Origin: Branchiostoma floridae
Lineage: Eukaryota > Chordata > Leptocardii > Amphioxiformes > Branchiostomatidae
Direction: 5' to 3'
Length of the DNA: 64,000 nucleotides
Assembly (NCBI RefSeq): GCF_000003815.2
Contig: NC_049981.1
Span: 7,862,297 to 7,926,296, forward strand
In this document: piece after piece, positions 42,901-57,900 of the stretch
How the letters are laid out: the number at the start of each line of letters is the position of its first letter
How positions within the stretch are numbered: the stretch's first letter is position 1
Program-made: the position numbers and the translations under genes
Notes under the pieces: model-generated
What the model was told of the DNA's origin: nothing
What the model saw: only the letters and a program-made list of their open reading frames with translations
Databases searched by the model: none

Positions 42901-45900
42901 CTACAAGCCGTTTTTTCTGATAGCTTGTTCATCAATAAAATTGTAAATGCAACTATAGGCCAATGTTACAGATACAGTACTGTACTATACTGTACTATAA
43001 TTACTGTAAACTTGACAATCATCTAGAATTCTTACACGGGCGCCCTGATTTTCAGGAGACCCTGGTACATCAAACTTCACTCCGACATAAATAGCATATA
43101 CATGAGCACACCTGGCTAAATAAATAAATGAAATGAAATGAAATTGTACATTTAGGCCACACCTACTTGTATGCCAGGAATTTAGTGCTACCTCATGATG
43201 ACCTCATGACAAATGTATTCATGAAGGTACCAAGTAAGAAAACATTTTAAATCGAAATTCAATCTTGCCTTCTTTTGAATTTGCAATAGGATACTTTTGT
43301 GAAGTTCCACAGGCTGATGATGCAGATTACCCAAGATTTTTACTTAAAGCAACCTTGACTGGGGTTTTTCTTTCCCAATTTGAGACTTTTCAAAGGATAT
43401 CTATTTTGAATAATTGATATGTCTAAAAATGTAAAATGTAGGGACAGGCATGCTTCATATAAGTTACATGTGTCTGCAAAAAGTGTGCAATTGCACTGTT
43501 TATGGTTGTCAAAACTACATAATTCAAACATGTATCAATGACTTTTACCATCATTTTTTCTTTTCCTCCTTTAGTCCTGCCCCAAAATAGGTAACTATCT
43601 TTTGTATTGTATTGTATTACAAGAGCCCAAAAGAGTGTTTATGAAACTATGATAAGTACAGATTGTAAATGGCTAGCCATGAGGGCAATGAAATGATACT
43701 TTCCAAGCTGCTACTTTCAAAAGCTTGGTTACACAAGAGGTGAAGTATCTATAAAATCTATACCTCACCCCAGAAAAGTAAACCTGCAAATGTTTCATTC
43801 ACATTTTATTATTCAGAAGACAATAGCCATAGCTTTCAGCAGAATATAAAGGAGAATAAATCATGTTTTTAATCATAAAACGATGTTATGTTTGCCTTAG
43901 AAACCAATTTAGACATAACGTATGCTTGTGGGATTACTGATTTCAGCATGGCAAGTTGTTTCCCTTGTGATCCCATTGCCTGCAGCGCTTGTGTTGGAGA
44001 CTGACTGCTGCATTATTTCATGGTAATGCAATAAATTGTGGAGGGCAAAGTCTCAGAAGGCTGCTTAGTATACAAGACAAGCTGTTATTTTGGCAGTTGT
44101 AATGCCAACAGCATCTGGGGGGACTGTAGGCATCCCTGATTTGTCATTTGGCACCTAAAGTGACATCAATAGAACATGATTGCCCAAGTGCAGTCAAGCA
44201 ACCCAAGACCTTTCGCCTTTGGCATGCACATACCACCAGCTATGCCTTGGTATATTTGAGAAGTTAGCTTGACTGTTTGAGCTGATAAATTACTTTATGG
44301 CTTATGCAAGTTTTAGTACGGGATGGCACAAGCTAGGGGGAAACAGCATGTAGAGCAAAATTCACTGCTACAAATTCAATATGATTTGGTATGTTTGAGA
44401 AGTTTGACTTCGAAATTTTACTGTCTTCGTTTTCAAGCTTCAGTATTGTCTGTGTAAAAAATCATAGGCCACATCATGAATAAAAAGAGATAACTTAACT
44501 CTTAAAGACTGATTTAGGAGACCTAAACAAGTGCTGTACTAGTACATATAGACATCAGTGTCATTTGTGTCCGCAATTGGGAAGCGAAGACTAGTGGACA
44601 CAAAATGCTCAAATCTATTATCATTTTCCACTTCAGTTACTGAAGTGGAAAATGATAATAGATTTGAGCAATATTGGAAGTTGTTCTAAAAAGATCAATG
44701 GTTGATTGTTATAAAGTATTGACTTGCATACGTTGTCTGAAGTAAAAAAAAATCTCTGACTATGCTAGTCAAAGAGCATTTTGATTCTGTTTCTNNNNNN
44801 NNNNNNNNNNNNNNNNNNNNNNNNNNNNNNNNNNNNNNNNNNNNNNNNNNNNNNNNNNNNNNNNNNNNNNNNNNNNNNNNNNNNNNNNNNNNNNNNNNNN
44901 NNNNNNNNNNNNNNNNNNNNNNNNNNNNNNNNNNNNNNNNNNNNNNNNNNNNNNNNNNNNNNNNNNNNNNNNNNNNNNNNNNNNNNNNNNNNNNNNNNNN
45001 NNNNNNNNNNNNNNNNNNNNNNNNNNNNNNNNNNNNNNNNNNNNNNNNNNNNNNNNNNNNNNNNNNNNNNNNNNNNNNNNNNNNNNNNNNNNNNNNNNNN
45101 NNNNNNNNNNNNNNNNNNNNNNNNNNNNNNNNNNNNNNNNNNNNNNNNNNNNNNNNNNNNNNNNNNNNNNNNNNNNNNNNNNNNNNNNNNNNNNNNNNNN
45201 NNNNNNNNNNNNNNNNNNNNNNNNNNNNNNNNNNNNNNNNNNNNNNNNNNNNNNNNNNNNNNNNNNNNNNNNNNNNNNNNNNNNNNNNNNNNNNNNNNNN
45301 NNNNNNNNNNNNNNNNNNNNNNNNNNNNNNNNNNNNNNNNNNNNNNNNNNNNNNNNNNNNNNNNNNNNNNNNNNNNNNNNNNNNNNNNNNNNNNNNNNNN
45401 NNNNNNNNNNNNNNNNNNNNNNNNNNNNNNNNNNNNNNNNNNNNNNNNNNNNNNNNNNNNNNNNNNNNNNNNNNNNNNNNNNNNNNNNNNNNNNNNNNNN
45501 NNNNNNNNNNNNNNNNNNNNNNNNNNNNNNNNNNNNNNNNNNNNNNNNNNNNNNNNNNNNNNNNNNNNNNNNNNNNNNNNNNNNNNNNNNNNNNNNNNNN
45601 NNNNNNNNNNNNNNNNNNNNNNNNNNNNNNNNNNNNNNNNNNNNNNNNNNNNNNNNNNNNNNNNNNNNNNNNNNNNNNNNNNNNNNNNNNNNNNNNNNNN
45701 NNNNNNNNNNNNNNNNNNNNNNNNNNNNNNNNNNNNNNNNNNNNNNNNNNNNNNNNNNCTTCTGTGTAAATTATTTTGTCTCTCTGGTCCTGCTAAAAAC
45801 ATAATATCGTAATTGGAACACACCGCGGAATTGCACGGAGAACGGGCGCGTGTTTGGAAGGGGGTGCACTATACCGGTCGAACGAAACACGGCACAATTA

Positions 45901-48900
45901 ACTGCCGCTATGTACCTTTATTCATCCTCTGTTGTTCCTTTCTTTCCTGTTAGTAGTTGCACAAAACAAAAATCTGCATGAGCATACAAAAAGTCATGAG
46001 AAAATGGGCGTATACTGACAAGAATTTTCATTTAATTTTGGTCCGTCACAACCGCTATGACGTAAAACTTTACTGCTGGCCGTAGCATTAAAAATGGCGG
46101 GAAAATGGCGGCGTACGTTCAATTTGACCCATTCAGCCGTAGATCCGGGCTATTATGCAACGGTTCCTCACACTTTTACACGAGTTTTAGGTCACCAAAA
46201 GAAATTCAAGATTGCTGTTGAATCATGCTCGTCTTGTGCCGTGAGCACATGTGATTATTATCTACAAATCTGGCGATGAACGTGACAGTGTGTTTGTCCC
46301 ACGACGAGCTCGCCTGCCCCGAAAATGACCTGAAAACTTTTGGCCTTGTTGTCATCGAATGCATTGTTATCGATGCTTTGTAAATTGTGTATTGGACACC
46401 TAGATGTCTGAAGTGTGCATACGATTGACAGAAACAACTCATCTATTATTGCAATTAGTTTGGGCTGTGAGCAAAATGAATGGCAAACAAACTATCTACC
46501 TATCTAATAGTTTATTCCTGGTCAATATGCCAACCTGTCATGCTGGTAATTGATGAGGTCTCCATTATGTCACCCCAAGTTGTAAGATCAAATGCCAAAA
46601 GGATTAGGAAGTTAACAGGTTTAAGATTAAACTCCTGATTAAAACAGCCTAACTTTCTCATGTAGTACGTTCTTTGTGACTGAGGAATGATAGATTTAAA
46701 ACAAGCAATCTTAAAGTTTGCAAATGTGCAAAATTGTTTCATTATGCTAATATGAATCATAAGCCATTGAAAAATCTTTTGAGCAGGTGGGGGGGGGGGG
46801 GGGCGCCCTAACTTGAGAAGTTTTATTAACATCTAACCAAGCAAAAGGATTTCTGTCTGTTTAGTGCCAGTAAATAGCAGCTGTCCCTAGGCAAACTGTT
46901 GAACAATGGCATGTCCCCTCTCCCCTGAAACTTGCAGTTATGATTTGAACCGGTACTCAGTGTCAGTCTAAAAAAAAGGAAGGAAATGGAAGTACTGATG
47001 ATTAATGGCACATTTTAGGAGGTCTTTCAATCTTGCCATCTTTTTTGTTGTTATACTTTACCATTTGCACAAATAGTACATCCCTAAAATTCATTTTTGC
47101 CATGCCCACGAAAGGTGACCATACTTTGAATTAATTCATAACAGATATTAGATAAGCAGGTGGCAATATTTTGATTTATGATAAACAATTTCTGTTTATC
47201 ACAAGATAATCACTTACTCACACTCACTATCCGGTTTATGTCCCCATCCTGTGGGGGTTTGATGATATCAGAGATAAACAAATAAACCGGCTTGATCAAG
47301 GCACCTGATATGATAGACTCAATACATGCACAAGTCAAAACTGACTATTTTCTATTAGTTTGGAGTCTATGCTGTTGCCAGGTTCTACACGGGTCACTTC
47401 TTAGCTCCAACCTTAATGCCAACATGTCGCCAAGAAAGCTTAAAATAGCTATAAAACCCAAAGGAAGCCAGCCCTTGGAGAGGCTCAAGTGACCAGGTTG
47501 AATTCCACTGCAAGTTGAAAGGAATGTATAAGATTAGAATGTTTGAATCAAACTGTTGCCATCTGAAATACCATCAATAATTCAATATTCCATTGTCAGT
47601 AAAATTCAGGTCCTCCTTTCTTTTTTTACCATGGAAAGAATTTCAGCATGTTAAGGACAAACACCATGATATTGAAGAGACAAGCCCACAATAAGATGGT
47701 TTGCAATTTTAGAGAATTATTGGTGTGAAAATGCCAGCTAACTATAGACCTACTGTTATCAAGAGCAAATGTTTTGATTTGGGGGTCCTTCGATGACCAA
47801 ACTTAGCCTTCCACATGAAGTCTTACATTCATCGCATTCATAATGCTGACCTTCACTCTGTTGGGATGTCTGGTGTAATGGAATCTGAACTTGAACTTCA
47901 ACTGGAAATAAGACATTGATTACAAGTTATTGGGCTAGTTGGGAAAACCATGAATGACATAATTGAGTAAATTGACATATCCTCAGCACTGTAACCAACA
48001 AGCAATTCCAACTGGTAAACCTCAAAGTCATGGCTATCAAGCTGTTACTACTCACAAAGCTCACTGGTAAATGATTTATGAGCCAGCTAAACCACCAGAA
48101 GAAGTATCTGTGAAACCCCTTTAAGGGCCCCCATTTTGTGACAGGTGCAAGCCAGATGGGAACATTTGGGGGGTCAAGTATTTTAGATATTGAGCCCACG
48201 TGGCTATCATAAATGACCATAAGGCTGGTCTTACTCTTTATCTCCTGTTCCTGAAGCCTTCATTTTCTCAGGGGGGCCATGACGTTCTTCTTGTGTCTTA
48301 AGACAAACTGTCACCGGTGATGGTAATAGGAGGTCATGATAATATGCTACATGGATCATATATTCATATGCCAATGATATGCTAACGAGCCCATAGCAAT
48401 GGAAACAAGTTTTGCCACATTCTAAGCAGGCGTCTTTGACAATTCTGATGTACATTTCTATGCCTGCATTTTAAAAGAGTGTTGTCATGAATTAATTTGA
48501 TTTCCAAAATAAATCAATTTCATGCCAACCTCCCTGAAATTACACACAGAATTCTTCAACCTGGCAGTATCTGAGGCCTTCCTAAAACTAGTAAAAGGAA
48601 AAAGAAAATTCTTAAATATGTTTTCAGCAAGCACTAGTGCAATACATTATACTGTATACAAGTGCTACTGAAAAATAAAACAAGTGATACTTTTTGTGCT
48701 GTCCTTTTTTTAGCTATCTATATATACAAACCAAAGCAGACTCAGTCAGACTCAGAGACCAGAACACACCAGTACTAATCAACTCTCTCCCTTTTACTGA
48801 CTAACCCTGTAGCTAATTCAAATTTGCTGAACAAACAACCCCATATACCAGAAGTAATAAGATTAGTCATAAACACAGGGGGTAATTGTCTAAAACCACA

Positions 48901-51900
48901 ATCCTGCCACCCATGCTAGGTTTCAACTAGGTGTGAATTGACCCTAAAACCCCTCCTCCTGCGGGTTTACGGAAAAGGCTGGGCTGTCTACCTGGGCTGT
49001 CTACATGGGCTGTCTACCTGGGCTGGCTATCACGTCAGGCTACTTGGACCTACGAAAGCCCATTGGGACAAAAGCTATTTTAGCAGTAGGGGTTGTTTGT
49101 GCTCAGCGAAGAAGCTGTGTCTGAAGGATCTGTCACGGTGAACCATATCCAGTTGCTTGAGTAACTACTTTTTGGTGGATCTGTGTGTTATTATGTGAAT
49201 GAGCTATGTGAAGTGGCAGTGTGTGAAGGAGCTGTTTGTGAAGTAGCTGTTTGTGAAGTAGCTGTGTTTGAAGGAGTTGTGTATGCTACATAACCCAGAG
49301 GTTCTGGGTTCGAATCTGTTGATATGCCACTGATCTTGTGCGCTTGGGAAGGGCTCTTAACACGACTTTCCTCCCTTCACTAGGGTAGAGAAAAGAGTAC
49401 CTAGCTTCGGTAAGGGCCCTCCCTCAGATAGGGCAAAGAACCCACCACACTTACGGAAAAGACTAGGGGTCCTTCCTTCCCAGTGTAAGTGGTTCAAAAC
49501 CTTAAGTCCTATGGCCACACCTGGGGTAATTGCTGTTGTATTGAGGTCACCTGAGTTAGCACCGAATGGCAGCAGTTCCAGACCCTCTAGCAACGATTAC
49601 TTTAAGCTCCTCACAATTCAATTGTCGATCCTTATGTATGGCGCAGAAGCCTGGACCATGACAGCCACTAAAGAAAGGCTCCTGGACGCCTTTGACCAAC
49701 TAGCCACCAGTCTTAAGACTAATCCAATCAGCCGATAAGTCGTGTTAATCCAAGGGCACAAGATCGCTGGCATATCAACTGATTTGAACCCAGAAGCTCT
49801 GGGTTATGTAACACGCACAATAGCTTCACACATAGCTTCTTTATTGAGTACAAACAATCCCTACTGCTAAAACAGCTTTTGTCCCAATGGGCTTTCGTAG
49901 GTCCAAGTAGCCTGACGTGATAGCCAGCCCAGGTAGACAGCCCAGGTAGACAGCCCAGGTAGACAGCCCAGCCTTTTCCGTAAACCCTCCTCCTGCCACC
50001 CCTACTGTTTATACTATTGGTTTATAGGAGAATAACAAACACAACTTGTAGCAAGGTTTGTGGATTTAGCTATCCTCGTTTACAGAGCCAAGGACAGCAG
50101 CTTACATTGTCTGCTACAGCCATTCATGGTTAGGTGTCACCAGAGTTCAATTTTATGTGAAGTGGTCAATGGGTTATATAGGGGGATCAGGAGTATTCAC
50201 ATTAACGTTCAAGGAAATTCAATGCCAGATAGCTAACTAAAGATTAGGTTTGGTTTGTCAGGCATTGAATTCCCGGAAAAATCAAGGCAAAAATTTATAC
50301 TAATTATAGGGTTGTCTTGTGTCTACTGAGAAACTAATTTGAAAGTGTTAAAACTGGTACACAGGATTCTTTTCATTGAGCTTTCATCAGTACTGTGGTA
50401 TTGTTGCTCAAAAGCATGACATAGCAGAGATTGACCTTTTCTCAATTGGCACAGTTTACCATCTTGTACAACATATAGAATCAAGTTTCATGATTGATTC
50501 TTTAATATATGTCACAGTGTCAATGCCGACAACCATGTAGTTATGAAAACTTACCATTGATATCTAATTGTCACTTGTTAGCATGGACTGCATTTGTCAA
50601 CTTACAGCAGATGTGATAAAGCTGATGTTAACAGTGAAAGGAAGTATCAATTGAATATCTCTGATCAATATTATCATGCCATATAATAAAAATAGGCTCG
50701 ATAAGGAAACTTTGTCAAGAAGACAGACAAAAATGTTGTCATTTTAATGCACGGGTCATTGTAGTACAAAGAGCGAGTAAAAGTTTTTGTAGATTTGCCA
50801 AGTTCTGAATGTTCCTTTGGATGCTAATTCTTCCCTTTGAAGAGACAAAAATGGGGCCTATGAAACTAATCTTCCCAGTTGTCTCGCAACTGAATAAACA
50901 CTCAGCTAACTATAGACAAGAATTTTGAGCAAAGGTCTAGAAACCTAACCCCATAGCGTATAGCTCTGCTCGCTACTCAATGCAACAGCGTAAGAGTGGT
51001 TTTGGGTCCAACATCTGAAATTATAACATTGGGAAGGAGAAAGAGAAAGTAAAAAATGGAGAGGAGTTTGTTAGTTCTGGCGAGAAGATGTCGAACCATC
51101 TGCGAAAGGACTATTACTAGACAAGACAAGGTAGGAAGTTCCCTTCACATTTTGATGTGGGCAAAACCACCAGTGATAACCAGCTGAATACCCACTTGCA
51201 GAATCAAAAGAAAGAACAAATGAATCAAAACCAACGAGATATTTTCTACTTGTTATGGTATCTGAGTCATCTTTGTAAAGATACCCATAGATGTTGTGAA
51301 AAACATTTTTAGGAACCCTTTTTAGTCATTCATCCCACCGTTTTGGCAACTTGAAGATACATGTTATCAAACCCATTTCTTTTACCACCAGTAACCAATG
51401 TCTATCACTCTATGCTATCTTGTTCTTGGTGATACGATGATAAAGTACATGTATATCATTTCCTTGCATGGCACCCGACAATTTTATTTTGTCACATGCT
51501 AATGCAGTATTAATGTGCAGTTGTTCTGGCTTAGAGTCGAAATGTTAAGTGTAACTGAGAAGTCATAAAAATTCCATGTATGCAGACTTGATTGATAGAC
51601 AATTCCTGTCACATTTTAATGTGATGTAATTTTTTGCACTCCACACTTCAAGCAAGGCTATATTTGTAACAATTATTTTAGAACAGATGTATAGCAATAC
51701 GTCATAGGGTCTACGTGAATGCCCTTAAAAGATTCAAATAAATCAACTGATTTTTTTACGTCGGAGGATGTTGCATGAAACATATTGTCTTGAAACATCT
51801 AATATACATGTATTTATATTGGTGGCAATCTAACTCCTAAGCCTTTTTGGCCGTGGTGTTGTTTTCGGAAAGGATACATACCATGTCAAGCTATGCAATG

Positions 51901-54900
51901 GTATACACCCACGTGCACGAACGCGTGCCTAGCTGACATCAAGAGCGCATTGTTTAGTGCTATGTGCAAGGCCACACACTTTTCGCGCCAATAAACAACC
52001 TGATACGAGCTATCCATAACAACGCTGGGGTATTAGTTTCATCGTTAGTATTGAGGTAGGAGGGTCTCCAGTGAATGGCATGGCAGTATCTCTCTCTCTC
52101 TCTCTCCCTTCATACCATGCTCTACCATTCATGTCATCAGCATAAAGTAAAACGTTGACTGACGTAAGATATTCAAATCTCTTTGCCATCCAGAATCATT
52201 TCTTTATAAGGTTCTAGACTAAGTGTATATTTAACAAATTAAAATTCACAAATTATTGTCTTTTTGTTCATTTCCTCAGTAATTTGCAAAAAGAAGTCCC
52301 TATAATGTTGTTGGCAACCATTTTGCTTCCTCCATCTTTTTTCCATAGAATTCATTATAATCATAATTTTATACCTTGAAAAAGCATAGTCTTTTCACAG
52401 TTCACAGCAGACCCCAGAAACGGTAGCGGACAATGCCCTTCGCATAGAGCGGAACATTAAGCCACAATGCCATCGGGATTTGACTGCATGGGTTTGAAAG
52501 ACCGCCCAAAAATCAATACAGCTTTGGTCCCTTCCCAGGCAAGCCTTAAAAGCCTTGAACATTCTGGAATGTATAATCATCCAAGTAGACTGAATTGAAC
52601 CTGAAGTCAGCGTTGGTTGCATATCATCTACTCACATCATACAGTCATGATTATGCTTAGACAAGAATTGAAATATTCCAGACCAGGGATGCTTGTGCAC
52701 ATTTGACTGGAGCTGTGCACCTGATTTTCTACTGTTAGTGCCCTGATTCACTTGGATACTTCAAATGTGTAGAGTTACAAACTTGAAGGCACATGACTAT
52801 ATCATACATTAGTAGTAATATCTGTGACATTGAAAAGATTTCATTCTCTAAGTTAAGTTAAGTTAGTTAGCTTTAAAATTATATTCAAGTTTTTATTACT
52901 GAGAAGCAGTATGGATTGTGCTTAGGTTGTTTTATGCTAGACCTAAAATGTTTTCGTGTCTTCCTATGGTTTTTTTTTATAGATAATGGGTACCAGTACC
53001 CAGGCTATTCCCAAAATGAATTTCGAGCCCTGGTTATATGTACATGTAGTCCCATGCCAAATACATGTACCAGATTGACTTTAGATACTCTGTGTGTGGT
53101 CTTATGTATTTCCACACACCATTAATAATTCCCTGTACTGCATGTGGAATGCAATATACAATGTAATACAAGTCAGTAAATTTTGGCTTGCAATTCATCA
53201 GAATTCAAGAAAAATTTGTAGTCCAATTATGCTTGTCTGATGAAAATAGAATAGAAAATAGCTGCCAGAAGATATAACATTTGTGTCACCTGTTTTTTCC
53301 CATATGATTTATGATACCATTATATGAGATCTTCTTATTCCTCATGATAAAAAGTAAGTATCACAAAAAGCATGAATATTAACAGTACCTGACTAGCTGT
53401 GATGTTTGAATGTATTTGATGGAATGATAATGCATTTTACTGTGAACACAAGAGGAATGGCAGGGCTCAAAATACTTTTTTCTGCACTGGTGCAGGTAAC
53501 GTTGAAAATTGCCTGCACCAGACAAATTTTACCTGCACCACTCTGAATTTAGGAAGTATGGATCATGCTAAAATTGTTCAGGAACCATTGGTATTTTTTC
53601 TTTTATACTTTATGGTGGTAACAGTCAATGCAGCTACTGTCAGTGAGCTAGTATTAGTAGTAACAATCCGTATACAGCTACATTATAGGACATGTATAAA
53701 ACCCAGCACATGGACCAGTGCAGTTTAGGTGCAGGTAGACACCAGAAAGACCTGCACAGCTCCAATTTTACCTGCACTAGCCTGCATATGCAGGTGGTAT
53801 TTTGAGCCCTGAATGGATTTTGGCAACATAACAGATGACATGTGTCACAGACTTCCTCCCCTCACCATGACTTGGATATGTAATATTCAGGAATGAAGTA
53901 ATAGACATTTCTACTGCACCAATCTTCAGGGAAATCAAAAACATTCCTGGACATAGATTCAAATGTGGGCCTCAAATTGATCACTTTTTGCTTTCAAACT
54001 CTACCTACCAGCCACCAGAAAACAACACAAGAAAAAACATCCATTCAAAACATTTCCCAACATATATATTGCCCTGTTCTCCATGGTTTATTCATAATTG
54101 CTCAGGCCCTGTAAAAGAGTGATATTTGCAAGTATTTATTCCCTCATTGCCAGTCATCCCTACATGCTGACCCCATAGTATAAATTGACCAACTACTGGT
54201 ACAATTTGTAGCTCATTTCATGCCTCATTAACTCCTACCCAGGCCTAAAGCCTTAAAGCCAGACCTTGATCATACCCATATGTGTTCATCTTGGCATTGC
54301 CAAGCTAGCTTTTCTTGACCTTTGAAGTATAGGACTCACTCTGCATACTTCTGTTTTAAGAGTAAGGCACTAGACAACAATATCCCTTTTGATACAGCTG
54401 TTCTTTGTGGATAGGCTTGAGTCATTGAAAGTACCAAAAAGGCCACCAAAATTTTTACAATGGATTGACTTTATGTCATTTGTTTTTCCTACTAATCATC
54501 CTTTCCGAAAAGGCAAATGGTCCTCCAGTCTTTTTCTCCTCTCTCAAATTCAAAAAGACAGCAGAGAAAGCTTTCAGCCACCGAGACATTTGTACATTCC
54601 CAGCAAGATTGGAGCTAATTATATCAGACTGGTATTTGGCCAAGATAAAACATGTCTTTTTCTGAATACCACTCAATGCCAAAATCCATATATTTCCCCC
54701 ATTTGTAGAGCTCTTTAGTCATTGCCTTTTACTATTTATACCAGTCTGAACTAAAGAAAAATCTGTTTCATACAACAAGGGGGACTATGTAGAATTATCA
54801 TGATCTACCTGGTCTGACTATAAGCTTACTTTGTAAGTCAACGTTTGTAAGTTGTAGGTTTATGTATATAGGGTACAGGTGTAGGGTAAGACTGGTGCAA

Positions 54901-57900
54901 CGGCCATGCTTGCTTTGTATTTGGGAGATTATCATGAGTTTGATCCGAGTTGGACCCAATGTGTTTTGGTTACAATGTCACCATTGCCAAAAACATTTTT
55001 ACAAAATTCCCAAATTGTATGAAAATTATGTATACAGTGTTTGTTTACAGAAGTGCATAGCTTGGAGATTTTCTTCCCAAAAATGCAGGAAATAGCATTA
55101 CAGATGGCTAGCATTTCCGTGGGAGCATGCCCCCAGAAATTCCCCCAAGATTCTCACGGTCACTACTTTGGCTTGCTACATGGGAATGTTACCTTGGAGC
55201 ACTCCTTTGGAATGCAGTTGATTACAGTCTGGATATAGCCAGGATAATTTTTTTTGTGAGCAGTTTCATCAACTTGCCTCCAAGGCTAGACTTTAGACTT
55301 GTAATAGTATGCCAGAGTTCAGATACCTCATACCTCCATAAAATATTCTGATTATGCAAATGACTTGCACATCCAGAGCAAGCTGCTAGGGAGCCCAAAC
55401 ATACATTACTTCTTCCTTACACCACAAGCCATTTTGCCACAAAAAAAATCAAGACTATAGCATGTCCAGGTCAAAAGATACAAAAAAATCGAGGTTCTGC
55501 AGCAGTACCAAGGTCACACACCAGGGGGCCCAAAATCAACCCTGACCCCTTTGTCTTTCCAACACCTACCCATATACCAAATATCATTACAATCCATACA
55601 GAGGTGCAAGAGTTATGCTGACCACAAATATCCAGAAACACAAAGACACACATACACACACATACACACACACACGCACACAGACACACCAAAAACTATA
55701 CCTCCATTTTTCATGGAGGTAATGAATAAGGATTGCAGTCACGTAGGGTTTGCTTTTCCAGGTTTACTATCACTACATGTTTCTGACATGAAAGTCCTGC
55801 AGGCATATTAAAAGCTACTATCTCGCTGAAGGCCTCTGCTGAATTTACAGGTGACTTGACAAGCCCTGCATGGTTNNNNNNNNNNNNNNNNNNNNNNNNN
55901 NNNNNNNNNNNNNNNNNNNNNNNNNNNNNNNNNNNNNNNNNNNNNNNNNNNNNNNNNNNNNNNNNNNNNNNNNNNNNNNNNNNNNNNNNNNNNNNNNNNN
56001 NNNNNNNNNNNNNNNNNNNNNNNNNNNNNNNNNNNNNNNNNNNNNNNNNNNNNNNNNNNNNNNNNNNNNNNNNNNNNNNNNNNNNNNNNNNNNNNNNNNN
56101 NNNNNNNNNNNNNNNNNNNNNNNNNNNNNNNNNNNNNNNNNNNNNNNNNNNNNNNNNNNNNNNNNNNNNNNNNNNNNNNNNNNNNNNNNNNNNNNNNNNN
56201 NNNNNNNNNNNNNNNNNNNNNNNNNNNNNNNNNNNNNNNNNNNNNNNNNNNNNNNNNNNNNNNNNNNNNNNNNNNNNNNNNNNNNNNNNNNNNNNNNNGC
56301 AGGCAAAGTGAATTTGTGGGGAGAATTGTGTTCCTGCGGAATGCAGATGGAATACATCTTAAAGTGGTTATAGAGCTAAAGGGAAATGTGGTTAAACTCT
56401 AGTACTTTAAGGCATGACTATTTGAAGTATTTCTTGTTCTTTTCTAAGCTGGTATTGGATACCTTAACTTATAGTTGGTATGTTCACCAGTTTATTACCT
56501 AAAGTTTATGTTTTTTGGGCATTTTCCAGAACATTGGTAGTTGTCTGCAAAATGAAGAAATGATTAGATTATGGGCCCCCAAGCAGCTCTCTACGGTAAT
56601 GCAGCAGTACTTCTGGTTTTGATATCTGGTATTCTAGACATGATATGGTCATAAGGTTTGATGGTAGATAGCTCTATTCATTTTGTACATCATGCAAGGG
56701 ACTTATGTTGACATGAACACTTATATGTCTTGCTCCAATGAAAGGTGACCTACACGCTGATTTCAGCTTTTCACAAGAAAAGTTCAAACAAGCAAACTTA
56801 CAAACACTTGCTGTTTTTCCGCAGCTATGGTCGCGGTCCGTTCACAGCGACCGGGTGCGCCACCAGAGTACCCAGGTTGCCATGCAGGACCTTGCCCAAG
56901 AAGACAGCGCCAAACCCGAAGATGCCAAACCCAACGAGAGCCCCAAGAAAAACCCTGTCTGCTCCTATAACGAGTGGGACCCACTAGAGGAGGTGATCGT
57001 AGGACGTGTGGAGGGAGCTTGTGTCCCGCCCTTCACTGTGGAGGTCAAGGTCAGAAGGCTTCTTTGTATTTCTCAGATTTTCTAATGTAGGTGTCATGTT
57101 TGTTTGTTTGTTTATTCTTTATTTAACCCAGGTAAAAGCATATCGCCTGACAGTATACATAAAGTTTAACAAAACCAAATTAACTTCAATAACATAATCA
57201 TACATCTATGAAACCAAATTACTTAAGTAGCATAAACATAAAGATTGTACAAAACCAGAATTAAAGTTAGATAACATTAAGTCATACTACCAAACGAGTG
57301 AATCAAAAGTTTAGCCTTAACTTGAGATAGCGCAGGAAATGTAGCAAAAAAAAAAGTGAAATTTGAAATCAGGATTGAATTTGTATATATATCAATGTTA
57401 AGTGCATAAAGGTTTTTGAAAATCACCAGCATTCTGGATGCTTTGATATGTTGTGGCAGTGAGTTCCACATAGATATAGGTAATAAAGATATTTGGCAAA
57501 TTACCTCAATGCTGGACGATTGTAGGCCAGAACATGTAAAACTTTCTTAAAGAAATTGAACTTGCGTGTTCTACTAGCTTGCAAATTTGATGATGGCATT
57601 TCAGTACCATGGAAAGTGTAGCAGGTTTCAGTGCTAGAAAGAAAAGTTGTCAGAAGGAGATTTTAGATAACCTTAAATTGATTAATGATTAAAAGTAACT
57701 AAATGATGGAAAATCTGTCGGCATTTGCCAAAGATTATTCAACAACATTGAGAGGTTTATTTAGGTTCTATCCATTTTGTTTATTTTAAGCACGTATCTC
57801 TACAATTAGCAAACTAAGGGGCTTTCAGTTTTTAGACATCCATTCTTTGTACTTCAAAACTACTTGGAACTTTTAACTTAGCACATATGTGTGACTTGTA

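Larger units (their letters stand above)
40049..56824 (+). other. GATM intron 1 (16.8 kb)
   Basis: A phase-0 intron (donor GTAAGG, acceptor TTTTTCCGCAG) containing two assembly gaps, a Mutator-like foldback, one AGGGCTCGAAATAC MITE, a GGAGGTAT repeat, a long palindrome and simple repeats ((CACT)n near 41145, (TC)n near 52091). Every open frame over 60 codons was inspected and none shows recognisable homology or splice-supported conservation. The rest is AT-rich sequence in which nothing is seen. Confidence 0.7.

Noticed and set aside
44762-45823. Very long open frames (335-352 codons)
   Set aside because: They consist almost entirely of N. Same for the frames at 55845-56373 and 59898-60191.
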